From positions 1 through 64,000 of the forward strand of contig NZ_VTRU01000007.1 of the NCBI RefSeq assembly GCF_008274625.1: a stretch of 64,000 nt of DNA. Direction: 5' to 3'. Of this stretch, positions 45,590 to 54,727 are shown piece after piece. A program made the position numbers and the translations under genes. The stretch's first letter is position 1. Each line of letters begins with the position of its first letter. A model generated the notes under the pieces. That model ran no database searches. It saw only the letters and a list, made by a program, of their open reading frames with translations, and was not told the DNA's origin. The stretch is from Chryseobacterium panacisoli (GTDB taxonomy: Bacteria > Bacteroidota > Bacteroidia > Flavobacteriales > Weeksellaceae).

Positions 45590-47749
45590 ATGAGAAAACT
45601 CCTGATTCTGCTTTCCATATTCCAACTGCTATTGATCCATTCTCAGGTAAAAAAAGATTTGGTGATTCCTAAAAACCCAAAGATAGGACTGTCGCTGGCC
45701 GGCGGCGGAGCCAAAGGGTTTTCACATGTAGGAGTTCTTAAAGTATTAGATTCATTGGGAGTGAAGGTAGACTATGTTTCCGGAACAAGTATGGGAGCCA
45801 TTGTAGGTGGTTTGTATGCTGCCGGCTACTCCGGAAAAGAAATAGAAAAAATTGTCATGGATACGGATTTCTATTCTTTAATTATGGATCCTAAATCGAG
45901 ACAGGAAACCACTTTTTTCAACAAATCCGTAGACAAATATCTTTTATCCATTCCCCTGAAAAACGGAAAAATTACACTTCCCTCTTCTATCAGTACCGGC
46001 CAGAGAAATGTTTATCTTCTGAAAGAACTTTTTAAAAACGTTTCCAATATTGAGGACTTTTCCAAAATGCCAATTCCCTTCATGTGTGTTGCAACCAATC
46101 TTGAAAGCGGCAATATGCAGATATTTGAAAAAGGAGATCTCGTACAATCTATTATGGCAAGTTCTGCATTCCCTTCTTTAATGGATCCTGTAAAAATTGG
46201 TGACAGCATTTATATTGACGGAGCAATGACAGTAAATTACCCTTCAAAGCCTTTAAAGGACCGAGGAATCGATATTGTCATCGGAGTGGACCTTAACCAG
46301 GATCTTTCAAAAAGAGAGGATTTAAACAATATTATATCTATCCTGAACCAGGTCATTGATTTCGGGATAAAAAAAGATACAAGAAAACAGTATAAATATA
46401 CAGACATCAATATCAAACCCAACCTGAAAGGAATGTCTGCAACAAGCTATGACGATAAGAAAAAGATTCTGGACAGCGGATATGTAGAAGGGCTCAAATA
46501 TTCACAGGTATTGGACCAGCTTCCAAAGCGTCCTTTTGACCGCCTCAGACAGCGTATAAACCCAATATATTCCAACGTATACAAAATAGACAGCATTTCC
46601 ATCGAAGGAAGTAAAATATATGGTAAAAATTACACACTGGGGAAAATGGGACTCCGCCTACCCTCTTTACAGACTTATGGAAGCATTAATAAAATGGTGG
46701 ATAAATTGGTGGCAACAAACAACTATCGTTTTATCAATTATGATATCGTTCAGGAAAATGATGCCAATTACCTTAAGCTTTATGTCACTGAAGATGACAC
46801 CCGCCACTTTTTAAAATTTGGTTTGCACTATGATGAAGTTTTCAAAACAGGGCTTCTTTTGAATTATTCAGCAAAGAGGCTTTTATTTAAAAATTCAAAT
46901 CTTTCACTGGATGTTGTTGTCGGAGACCGCGTGAGATATTATCTGAACTATTTTATAGATAACGGATATATTCCTGGATTCGGTATTTACTCATCCGGGA
47001 TGAGTTTCGACATCAAAAATGTAGACAATTATGTTGTAGACCGATGGGAATGGCTGAGAAATGAAGCCTATATACAGTCTATATGGAAGGATAAATTTGC
47101 TATCGGAGGCGGTATCAGCCATGATTATTTCAAAGCAGAAAACAGCAATGGAGATAACAGACGTTACAGCCGCTTTCTGAACCCTTACATCTTCATAAAA
47201 ACCGATACACAGGATGATAAGGAGTTCCCTACCAAAGGAATTTATTTCGCAGCAGAAGGAAAGGTAGTAGATCTTTTAAAATCTGAAGTTGACAAAAGGA
47301 TAATTCAGATCAAAGCAGATCTTAAAATCAATATTCCTCTTGGCAAACAATTCACTTACCGTCTTAATGTGTTTGGAGGGGTTACCATTGGTGAAAATCT
47401 TCCTGCCTATTATCAATACAGATTAGGAGGAATTTTTGAGCAAAATCTAATGAATTTTAAAAGTTTTGGAGGGTTTTATTTCGCCCAGCTTTATACTAAT
47501 AATGTGATACTGGCTTCAAACGATATCCAGTTTAAATTTAACAAAAACTATTTTATCAGTGGAAATTTCAGCTTTGCTAACTTATCAAACGACATCAAGT
47601 TTGAAGATGCAGTTAAAGTAAATTATAGTTCCCTGGGAATTACGGCAGGTTACAAATCTCCTTTTGGGCAGATAAAAGTCAACTTCAGCCATTCACTAAA
47701 AAACAACCAAAAAGGTATATTCAGTGTTATTTTAGGACACTGGTTTTAA
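45590..47749 (+). CDS. Patatin-like phospholipase with C-terminal outer-membrane barrel
   Basis: 719 aa with signal peptide (1-19). Patatin domain 33-230: oxyanion GGGAKG 38-43, nucleophile S67 in GTSMG and D210 in DGA complete the Ser-Asp dyad. A POTRA-like segment (about 330-400, SISIEGSKIYG) follows, then a BamA/TamA-type barrel to the end (last residues ILGHWF, terminal aromatic). This is the PlpD/type V-d layout, in which the lipase is linked to its own barrel. Sits between murF-alr and ybeY with gaps of 2 and 5 bp. Confidence 0.92.
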   Translation: MRKLLILLSIFQLLLIHSQVKKDLVIPKNPKIGLSLAGGGAKGFSHVGVLKVLDSLGVKVDYVSGTSMGAIVGGLYAAGYSGKEIEKIVMDTDFYSLIMDPKSRQETTFFNKSVDKYLLSIPLKNGKITLPSSISTGQRNVYLLKELFKNVSNIEDFSKMPIPFMCVATNLESGNMQIFEKGDLVQSIMASSAFPSLMDPVKIGDSIYIDGAMTVNYPSKPLKDRGIDIVIGVDLNQDLSKREDLNNIISILNQVIDFGIKKDTRKQYKYTDINIKPNLKGMSATSYDDKKKILDSGYVEGLKYSQVLDQLPKRPFDRLRQRINPIYSNVYKIDSISIEGSKIYGKNYTLGKMGLRLPSLQTYGSINKMVDKLVATNNYRFINYDIVQENDANYLKLYVTEDDTRHFLKFGLHYDEVFKTGLLLNYSAKRLLFKNSNLSLDVVVGDRVRYYLNYFIDNGYIPGFGIYSSGMSFDIKNVDNYVVDRWEWLRNEAYIQSIWKDKFAIGGGISHDYFKAENSNGDNRRYSRFLNPYIFIKTDTQDDKEFPTKGIYFAAEGKVVDLLKSEVDKRIIQIKADLKINIPLGKQFTYRLNVFGGVTIGENLPAYYQYRLGGIFEQNLMNFKSFGGFYFAQLYTNNVILASNDIQFKFNKNYFISGNFSFANLSNDIKFEDAVKVNYSSLGITAGYKSPFGQIKVNFSHSLKNNQKGIFSVILGHWF

Positions 47750-47754
47750 AAAAA

Positions 47755-48174
47755 ATGATACAGTTCTTTTACGAAAACTTACCAGAGTCGGTAAGTACAG
47801 ATTACAAAAAATGGCTGGAAGATCTTATTCTTTCAGAAGGAAAAAAGCTGGGAGAAATCAATTACATTTTCTGTGATGACGAATATCTTCTTAAGATTAA
47901 TCAGGATTATTTACAGCATGATTATTATACAGATATCATCACTTTTGATTATGTAAAAGGTAAGACAATAAGCGCTGAGATTTTCGTATCTTTGCAGCGC
48001 ATTTCTGATAACGCCTCTACCCTTTCCCGAGATTATGAAGAAGAATTAAGAAGAGTTTTAGCCCATGGTATTTTACACCTTATAGGCTATAAAGACAAGA
48101 CGGAAGAGGAAGAAAAAGAGATGCGGAGAATGGAAGATTTGTACTTGGCCAAATACGGGGATTTAAAGTTTTAA
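47755..48174 (+). CDS. ybeY: Endoribonuclease / rRNA maturation factor YbeY
   Basis: 139 aa. Zinc-dependent enzyme needed for 16S rRNA 3' end processing. The metal motif is HGILHLIGYKDKT (104-116): H104 and H108 are kept, while the third His of the usual HGxLHLxGYDH is replaced, with D114 a possible ligand. Also DIITFDY (60-66) and AEIFVSL (74-80). Last gene of the murF-alr operon. Confidence 0.92.
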   Translation: MIQFFYENLPESVSTDYKKWLEDLILSEGKKLGEINYIFCDDEYLLKINQDYLQHDYYTDIITFDYVKGKTISAEIFVSLQRISDNASTLSRDYEEELRRVLAHGILHLIGYKDKTEEEEKEMRRMEDLYLAKYGDLKF

Positions 48175-48259
48175 AATTGAACAATCACTTAAAGTCCCAT
48201 ACCTAAAGTACTCAATTCTAGTAATAATATAATTTTACCTAGAGTACATTCTTCAAAAA

Positions 48260-48275
48260 TGTTTCACGTGAAACA
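48260..48275. other. parS centromere site 1
   Basis: Perfect 16-bp palindrome TGTTTCACGTGAAACA, identical to the canonical ParB-binding parS consensus, extended by one further pair (A/T). It lies 46 bp upstream of the mnmG start. Chromosomal parS sites normally mark the origin-proximal region. Confidence 0.93.
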
Positions 48276-48321
48276 TTGGTTATAAAGATAAGGTTTAAAG
48301 CTTAAAACAAGCGAGATAAAA

Positions 48322-50184
48322 ATGATTTCAGAAATATATGATGTAATAGTAGTAGGTGCCGGACACGCAGGTTGTGAAGCAGCAGCAGCAGCAGCTAACC
48401 TCGGTTCAAAAACCCTACTTGTTACAATGAATATGCAGACCATCGGACAGATGAGTTGCAACCCGGCAATGGGCGGAATCGCAAAAGGACAGATCGTAAG
48501 AGAGATTGATGCAATGGGAGGATATTCCGGAATTGTAGCAGATAAATCTGCAATACAATTCAAAATGCTGAATCTTTCAAAAGGTCCTGCGATGTGGTCT
48601 CCGAGAACCCAAAATGACAGAATGCTTTTTGCTGAAGAATGGCGCTTAGCATTAGAAAATACACCCAATCTTGATTTCTTTCAGGATATGGTGAAACAAC
48701 TGATTGTTGAAAATAATAAAGTAACCGGAGTAGTTACTTCTTTAGGAATTGAGATTAAAGCAAAATCTGTAGTGCTTACTAACGGAACTTTTCTTAATGG
48801 TCTAATCCACGTTGGAGATAAACAATTAGGCGGAGGAAGAATGGGTGAGCCAAGAGCATTTGGAATTACCGAACAATTAGTGACTTTAGGATTTGAAGCA
48901 GGGCGAATGAAAACCGGTACTCCACCAAGAGTAGATGGAAGAAGTTTGGATTATTCAAAAATGGAGGAACAAAAAGGAGATGAAAATCCTCAAAAGTTCA
49001 GCTATCTTGATACTCCGAAATTGACAAAACAATTAAGCTGCCATATCGTATATACAAACGAAACGGTACACGATATTTTGAGAGAAGGCTTTGACAGAAG
49101 CCCAATGTTCAATGGTACCATTCAAAGTTTAGGCCCAAGATACTGCCCAAGTATTGAAGATAAGATCAACCGTTTTGCAGAGAGAAACAGACATCAGCTT
49201 TTCGTAGAACCGGAAGGATGGAAAACTGTAGAGATCTATGTAAACGGATTCAGTTCTTCTCTTCCTGAAGATGTACAGATCAAAGCAATGAAACAAATTC
49301 CTGGATTTGAAAACGTAAAAGTATTCCGTCCTGGTTACGCCATTGAATATGACTACTTCCCTCCTACCCAATTAAAACATACCCTGGAAACAAAATTAAT
49401 TGATAATTTATATTTTGCAGGACAGATCAACGGAACAACAGGATATGAAGAAGCAGCCGGCCAAGGATTAATTGCCGGTATCAATGCCCACAATAAAGTT
49501 CATGAAAAAGGTGATTTTATTCTAAACAGAGACGAAGCGTATATCGGAGTCTTAATAGATGACCTTATCACCAAAGGAACTGAAGAACCTTACAGAATGT
49601 TTACTTCACGTGCCGAATACAGACTTCTTTTAAGACAGGATAATGCAGACATCAGATTAACCGAAAAAGCTTATCACTTAGGATTAGCTAAAGAGGACAG
49701 ATTAAAAAGAATGGAAGTTAAAGTAGCTGAAAGTCAAGCACTTGAAGAATTCTTACGAGAAACTTCTTTAAAACCTGGTATCATCAATCCGGTCCTTGAA
49801 TCTATAGAAAGTAACCCCGTAGATCAGGCATACAGAGCGGCACAAATTCTTACCAGACCTCATATGACATTAGGAAAACTGGATGAAATTGATTTTATTA
49901 AAGAAGTTTCAAGCCAATACAATGATGAAGTAAGAGAACAGGCCGAGATCAATATTAAATACAAAGGATATATTGAGAAAGAAAAAGAAAATGTAGCTAA
50001 GCTGAATCGTCTGGAAAACATTAAAATTCCTGAGGATTTTGATTATACAAAACTTTCAAGCCTTTCTGCAGAAGCAAAACAGAAGATGTCTAACGTACGT
50101 CCTAAGACTATCGCACAGGCAGGAAGAATAAGCGGAGTTTCCCCAGCCGATATCAACGTTTTACTAGTCTATTTAGGACGTTAA
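48322..50184 (+). CDS. mnmG: tRNA uridine-5-carboxymethylaminomethyl modification enzyme MnmG
   Basis: 620 aa, the usual length. With MnmE it makes cmnm5U at wobble U34 of tRNAs. FAD-binding VVGAGHAGCEAA at 8-19, the MSCNPAMGGIAKG block near 47-59, LTNGTFLNG and the KTGTPPR block are all typical. The C-terminal helical domain for MnmE/tRNA binding is complete. Also called gidA; it is flanked on both sides by parS sites, in keeping with its frequent origin-proximal position in bacteria. Confidence 0.97.
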   Translation: MISEIYDVIVVGAGHAGCEAAAAAANLGSKTLLVTMNMQTIGQMSCNPAMGGIAKGQIVREIDAMGGYSGIVADKSAIQFKMLNLSKGPAMWSPRTQNDRMLFAEEWRLALENTPNLDFFQDMVKQLIVENNKVTGVVTSLGIEIKAKSVVLTNGTFLNGLIHVGDKQLGGGRMGEPRAFGITEQLVTLGFEAGRMKTGTPPRVDGRSLDYSKMEEQKGDENPQKFSYLDTPKLTKQLSCHIVYTNETVHDILREGFDRSPMFNGTIQSLGPRYCPSIEDKINRFAERNRHQLFVEPEGWKTVEIYVNGFSSSLPEDVQIKAMKQIPGFENVKVFRPGYAIEYDYFPPTQLKHTLETKLIDNLYFAGQINGTTGYEEAAGQGLIAGINAHNKVHEKGDFILNRDEAYIGVLIDDLITKGTEEPYRMFTSRAEYRLLLRQDNADIRLTEKAYHLGLAKEDRLKRMEVKVAESQALEEFLRETSLKPGIINPVLESIESNPVDQAYRAAQILTRPHMTLGKLDEIDFIKEVSSQYNDEVREQAEINIKYKGYIEKEKENVAKLNRLENIKIPEDFDYTKLSSLSAEAKQKMSNVRPKTIAQAGRISGVSPADINVLLVYLGR

Positions 50185-50192
50185 AAAAAATA

Positions 50193-50208
50193 TGTTTCAC
50201 GTGAAACA
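50193..50208. other. parS centromere site 2
   Basis: Second perfect TGTTTCACGTGAAACA, 9 bp after the mnmG stop, again with the extra flanking A/T pair. Spacing between the two sites is 1,933 bp. Confidence 0.93.
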
Positions 50209-50303
50209 TTAAAAAAAATAAAACAAAAATTAAGGTATTTATGAACCTGTACCGGGCTCTGAATATCTTAATTTTTTCTACTATATAAAAGATAAAGATT
50301 TCA

Positions 50304-51125
50304 ATGAAAATAAAAGATCATTTTCTTTCACAGGAAATTTTTGAAATTAAAGAGACAGAAACAAAAGGAGTCTTCAAGACTACTCCTATCCCATCCAATA
50401 TTTCCAGATATTATGAAAGTGAAGATTACATTTCTCATCATCAGGACTCTGGAAGTATGAAAGAAAAGCTTTATAAATTCCTTCAGTCTTTTAATCTTCA
50501 ATACAAAAAAAATGTATTAATAGACAGAATAAAGAAAGGATCAAGAGTTTTAGATTATGGATGTGGTGCCGGAGAATTTGTTAAATTTATAGAAAATGAT
50601 TTTGAAACTTTCGGTTTTGAACCAGACGCAGATGCAAGAAAAGCAGCACAAGGAAAAATAACGAAAGCTTCTGTATTGGATAACATCAATACAATTGAAG
50701 AAAACAGCTTAGATGCTATTACACTATGGCATGTATTTGAACATATCGAGAACCAGGATGAAATGCTTAATGCTTTTCACGGGAAATTAAAAGAAAAAGG
50801 AATTCTTATTATCGCTGTTCCTAACCCTACTTCATATGATGCAAAACATTATAAAGAATATTGGGCAGCTTATGATGTACCCAGACACATTTATCATTTC
50901 TCAAAAGTTGGAATGGAAAATCTGATTTCAAAAAAAGCAGACTGGAAAATGAGAAAAATAAAACCTTTAGTGCTAGACTCCTATTACATCTCAATGTTGA
51001 GCGAAAAATACAAAAAATCACCCCTATTTTGGGTAAAAGCAGTAGTCTACGGAACAATTTCAAACGTAAAAGCGTTATTTTCAAACGAATTTTCAAGTTT
51101 GATATATATTATCGAAAAAAGATAG
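50304..51125 (+). CDS. Class I SAM-dependent methyltransferase, substrate unknown
   Basis: 273 aa. SAM-binding motif I is VLDYGCGAGEF (about 87-97), followed by FGFEPD (motif II) and ALTLWHVFEHI-like motif post-I (ITLWHVFEHIEN). NP-containing motif IVAVPNPTSYD-like stretch (IIAVPNPTSYD) follows. The layout is that of UbiG-like/Methyltransf_23 proteins often involved in small-molecule or glycan modification. N-terminal about 70 residues precede the fold. Stands alone between parS site 2 and the gene-free region; terminator follows. Confidence 0.85.
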   Translation: MKIKDHFLSQEIFEIKETETKGVFKTTPIPSNISRYYESEDYISHHQDSGSMKEKLYKFLQSFNLQYKKNVLIDRIKKGSRVLDYGCGAGEFVKFIENDFETFGFEPDADARKAAQGKITKASVLDNINTIEENSLDAITLWHVFEHIENQDEMLNAFHGKLKEKGILIIAVPNPTSYDAKHYKEYWAAYDVPRHIYHFSKVGMENLISKKADWKMRKIKPLVLDSYYISMLSEKYKKSPLFWVKAVVYGTISNVKALFSNEFSSLIYIIEKR

Positions 51126-51185
51126 AAAGTGGATTTTTGACCCATTTATGAAGGTCGATTTTCAGCATTTCAAGCTTAAAAAAAT

Positions 51186-51222
51186 AAAAACTCAGGATTT
51201 TTTCTCCTGAGTTTTCTTTTTT
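51186..51222 (+). terminator. Intrinsic terminator after the methyltransferase gene
   Basis: ACTCAGGA (51190-51197), 7-nt loop, TCCTGAGT (51205-51212), followed by a T-rich tail; A-run on the other side. Confidence 0.88.
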
Positions 51223-51283
51223 GATATTTTATAAATAAGCCTTAATTGAAATAAAACTTTAAAATTTAATATTCTATATTTTA

Positions 51284-51300
51284 ATAAAACTCCCCTACTC
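51284..51300. repeat. 17-bp direct repeat, copy 1
   Basis: ATAAAACTCCCCTACTC; the second copy is at 51532-51548. The CTCCCCTACTC core stands out in otherwise almost pure A/T sequence. Confidence 0.7.
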
Positions 51301-51531
51301 CATTTCAATTTAAAAAAGAAAAATCAAGAATTCTTATTATTTCATTCAGTTACAGTATTACTTTGATCATTTATCTAATTTCTGAACAAAATTGATCCAA
51401 AAAAAAGAAAAACAGATGTTAGAAATTAAATTCCAACAAAAAAGGTGCAAATTCCGGCTCAAAATCAACCAAGATATAAATACTCGGAAAAATTTTACAT
51501 TCAATCAAAAAAAGGAAATTAAAATCCAGAC

Positions 51532-51548
51532 ATAAAACTCCCCTACTC
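51532..51548. repeat. 17-bp direct repeat, copy 2
   Basis: Identical ATAAAACTCCCCTACTC, 248 bp after copy 1 in the same orientation. Confidence 0.7.
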
Positions 51549-52401
51549 TATTTTATTTTTCAAATAAAAAATATTCAAAGAAATTTCTTTAGACTAATTT
51601 ATAGTTAAAAAATAAAGACATTGAAAATTCTAATAAAGAAAAAGCTTAAAAATTTTATAGTTTAGAAAATAAAAGACATCGAAACAAATTACTGGTTCCA
51701 GAAAAGAGTAAGCAAATAGATTTCAAAAAAAATCTTGAAATTATTTTCTTGAAAACTAAGTTCATTCTTCATTTTATAATATTGAATAAATAATTTCTAA
51801 TCTTTAGCTACACTTTAAAGTAAAAGCAGTATATAATTTAATAAAAAGAATAGTTTAAATATTGATATACAGTAAATTACAATGGAATCACTAATATGTG
51901 AATAAATAATTTTAAAAAATTTTCATAAAATAAAACTAATCACATAAAACTTGTTTTTAAAGCTCAAAAAATACAAAATATATATCATACAAGATATAAA
52001 TTCCTAAAGAGTTCAAAGGTTCAGTAAACTCAAGGATACGATTAAAAAAATCACAAATTCTTGGGTAAGAAAATATTATAAGAAATACCCTTAGTTTTCA
52101 GAAATATTAGGTCACATCACATCATTTAATCAATTTAATGTTTGTGAAAATAAACATGAATTAATGAAAAAAAAACTAAAATTCACATCAAAAAATCATA
52201 ACCGATTTATCATAAAAATCTGGTTATAAAACAAGAACGCATTCTTTCTAATTCCCCAATTTTAAAAAGAAAAACTAAGCACATTATTTACTGGATACCT
52301 AAGTAACTGAAAGCGAATTCAGGCCAAATCAATATAACTACAGGTTATATCTAAAACTACTATGAAAACACCGATCATTAAAGGATTTTTCAATAATCAC
52401 A

Positions 52402-52441
52402 GAAAGAAAAAAGCCTGCTAATTATATTAGCAGGCTTTTAG
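52402..52441 (-). terminator. Intrinsic terminator after pgk
   Basis: 13-bp stem AAAAGCCTGCTAA (52409-52421) / TTAGCAGGCTTTT (52427-52439) with a 5-nt loop, 20 bp past the pgk stop on the minus strand. Confidence 0.9.
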
Positions 52442-52458
52442 AATATCTTTATTTTTAT

Positions 52459-53649
52459 TTAATTGTTGATTGCAGCTACACCTGGTAACTCAAGTCCTTC
52501 AAGACTTTCAAGCATCGCTCCACCACCGGTAGAAACATAACTTACCTGGTCTGCATATCCGAATTGCTTAACGAAAGCAACACTGTCTCCTCCTCCAACT
52601 AAAGAGAAAGCTCCTAATCTTGTTGCCTCAGCAATACTTTCACCCAAAGCAACAGTACCACCAGCAAAATTTGACATTTCAAAAACTCCGATCGGTCCAT
52701 TCCAAAGAATAGTTCTTGAATTTAACAATACATCATTGAACTGATCTCTTGATTTATGACCTGCATCAAGCCCCATCCATCCTTCAGGGATTGCATAGAT
52801 ATCAGCTTCTTTTCTTTCCACATCATTACTAAAACTTTCAGCGATGATAGCATCAGACGGAAGATATACTTTTACTTTATGCTCTTTTGCTTTTCCTAAA
52901 ATTTCTAAAGCTAAAGGAAGCTTGTCTTCTTCGACTAACGAATTACCAATTTTTCCACCAAGAGCCTTAATAAAGGTAAATGCCATCCCTCCACCAATGA
53001 TCAGATTGTCTACTGCAGGAAGGATATTTTCTATAATGGTAATTTTAGTTGAAACTTTAGAACCTCCCAGGATAGCTGTAACAGGTCTCTCGCCGCTCTT
53101 TAATACTTTATCTATAGCCTGAAGCTCATTAGCCATCAGTAAACCGAAAAACTTAGTTGACTGAAAATATTGAGCGATCACTGCTGTTGAAGCATGAGCT
53201 CTATGTGCAGTCCCGAATGCATCATTTACATAAGCATCTCCCAGTTTAGAAAGTTTCTCAGCAAAAGCAGCATCTCCTTTTTCTTCTTCATTATGAAAAC
53301 GTACATTTTCCAATAATAAGATCTCCCCTGGTTTCAGATCTGCAGCAGCCTGTTCTGCTTTTTCCCCGATACATTCATCAACAAACTTTACCTCCTGTCC
53401 AAGAACAGCAGAAACTTCACCAAGAATATGTTTAAGAGAAAATTCATCTTTCACTTCTCCCTTTGGTCTTCCAAGGTGTGTAATTAAGATGACAGAACCA
53501 CCATCATTAAGGATCTTTTCCACTGTTGGTTTCACAGCAACAATTCTTGTATTGTCTGTCACCTTCAGCTGATCGTCCTGAGGAACATTGAAATCCACTC
53601 TTACCAGAGCTTTCTTGTCTTTAAAATTGAAATCATTGATTGTTTTCAT
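52459..53649 (-). CDS. pgk: Phosphoglycerate kinase
   Basis: 396 aa, usual length. Glycolytic transfer of phosphate from 1,3-bisphosphoglycerate to ADP. Signature VRVDFNVP (17-24), ITHLGRPKG (55-63), the LLENVRF block and, in the C-terminal domain, AILGGSKVSTK, the nucleotide-binding GPIGVFE and GGGDSVA, and the final STGGGAMLESLEG. Single gene with a 5' leader of about 110 nt that appears foldable and a clear terminator. Confidence 0.97.
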   Translation of the reverse strand: MKTINDFNFKDKKALVRVDFNVPQDDQLKVTDNTRIVAVKPTVEKILNDGGSVILITHLGRPKGEVKDEFSLKHILGEVSAVLGQEVKFVDECIGEKAEQAAADLKPGEILLLENVRFHNEEEKGDAAFAEKLSKLGDAYVNDAFGTAHRAHASTAVIAQYFQSTKFFGLLMANELQAIDKVLKSGERPVTAILGGSKVSTKITIIENILPAVDNLIIGGGMAFTFIKALGGKIGNSLVEEDKLPLALEILGKAKEHKVKVYLPSDAIIAESFSNDVERKEADIYAIPEGWMGLDAGHKSRDQFNDVLLNSRTILWNGPIGVFEMSNFAGGTVALGESIAEATRLGAFSLVGGGDSVAFVKQFGYADQVSYVSTGGGAMLESLEGLELPGVAAINN

Positions 53650-53677
53650 ACGTAGATTTATTTTTTTCCAAGCCCCA

Positions 53678-53737
53678 TGAAATTCCTTGAGCCAGATTCC
53701 GGATTACACTTCCGCAACTCCCGGCAGGATAATTTCA
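53678..53737 (-). ncRNA. Possible structured 5' leader of pgk
   Basis: In the pgk leader TGAAATT-A-TCCT-type strand (forward 53726-53737) pairs with AGGAATTTCA (forward 53678-53687): 10 pairs with a small bulge closing a 38-nt GC-rich interior. That interior has its own TTGCGGA/TCCGGAA pairing with one mismatch. The block is much richer in G and C than the surrounding intergenic DNA. No known riboswitch class was recognised. Confidence 0.35.
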
Positions 53738-53762
53738 GGAAACTCACTGAATTTTCGTTTCA

Positions 53763-53770
53763 CAAATGTA
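53763..53770 (-). promoter_or_regulatory. Candidate -7 element for pgk
   Basis: Minus-strand TAcaTTTG, 113 bp before the pgk start. A TTG (minus, 53787-53789) lies upstream but at 16 bp rather than the usual about 20 bp. Confidence 0.5.
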
Positions 53771-53870
53771 AGGTTTTAAACTTTTTCAACAGATTGATTA
53801 AAATAAAAGTTTTCAAAAACTTTCCCCGAACCCAATCACCCATTAATCAACAATTTTTTCTCTTATAAAA

Positions 53871-54246
53871 AAAAGAATAATGTAGTTGTTGTTGAGTGTT
53901 GTTAGTTTCGGGGATAAGTTTTACGTTAAAAATTGATAACATTCAACTTTTATTCAATTCATATTTAACTCACAATATAAATCCTTGTAAACCCGCTATT
54001 TCACATACTTATTAACAAATGTTGGTAACTTTGATATGAAGTCATTATTAGTTATTTTATTATGGAAAAACCTGGGGATAGCTGAAGAAAACATCTGGAA
54101 AGTTGTGGTAAAAATTTGCGGAAAGAATTTCTATTACGAAATAAATTGATCTTTAAAAATAGAAAGTTGATAAAAGTTTTCCACAGTTATTAACATACCT
54201 TTTAACAATTAACTCAGGGTTTACTAACACGAATTGTTATTATTCT
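53871..54246. other. Candidate replication origin region (oriC)
   Basis: Gene-free AT-rich stretch between pgk and rpiB. It has a TTTTCCACA DnaA box at 54177-54185 (fits TTWTNCACA), followed by TTATTAAC, and weaker box-like sites in GGGGATAAG (about 53910), CTGGGGATAG (about 54072) and TTGTGGTAAA (about 54103). The nearby perfect parS pair and mnmG agree with an origin-proximal position. No dnaA is in the window, and box quality is modest, so this is a proposal. Confidence 0.4.
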
Positions 54247-54254
54247 TACCTTTG
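54247..54254 (+). promoter_or_regulatory. Candidate -7 element for rpiB
   Basis: TAccTTTG, 38 bp before the rpiB start. The -33 element is not clear. Confidence 0.5.
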
Positions 54255-54292
54255 TAAGGAAATAGAATCTAATAAAGCTTAATAAGAGTATT

Positions 54293-54727
54293 ATGAAAAG
54301 AAAAATTGCTATCGCAGCGGACCATGCAGGCTATGAATATAAGGAGATTGTTAAGAACTATCTTTCAGAACAATTTGAAGTCCAGGATTTTGGAACGTTT
54401 TCCACAAACAGTGTGGATTATCCGGACTTTGTACACCCTGCAGCAACCTCTGTGGAAAACGGGGAAAATGAGCTCGGAATTCTGATCTGTGGAAGTGGAA
54501 ACGGAGTTCAGATCACTGCGAACAAACATCAGAAAATAAGATGCGCTCTTTGCTGGATGCCGGAGATTGCAACACTGGCAAGACAGCATAATGATGCCAA
54601 TATGATTTCAATGCCTGCGAGATTTATATCAAAGGAACTGGCGATTGAGATTGTAGATAAATTTCTTTCAACAGACTTTGAAGGTGGAAGACACCAAAAC
54701 AGAGTTGACAAAATTGCAGTTTGCTAA
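54293..54727 (+). CDS. rpiB: Ribose-5-phosphate isomerase B
   Basis: 144 aa. Interconverts ribose-5-phosphate and ribulose-5-phosphate. LacAB/RpiB family: AADHAGYEYKE at 8-18 (D10, H11), catalytic C66 in ICGSGNGVQI at the E. coli position and H99 in ARQHNDANM. Single gene with its own terminator. Confidence 0.95.
   Translation: MKRKIAIAADHAGYEYKEIVKNYLSEQFEVQDFGTFSTNSVDYPDFVHPAATSVENGENELGILICGSGNGVQITANKHQKIRCALCWMPEIATLARQHNDANMISMPARFISKELAIEIVDKFLSTDFEGGRHQNRVDKIAVC

Larger units (their letters stand above)
51126..52458. other. 1.3-kb gene-free AT-rich region
   Basis: No open frame of note on either strand, extreme A and T richness, and two copies of a 17-bp direct repeat. Terminators sit at both ends (51186-51222 and 52402-52441). 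No tRNA or known RNA was recognised. It may be structural DNA near the origin or a decayed gene. Confidence 0.7.
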
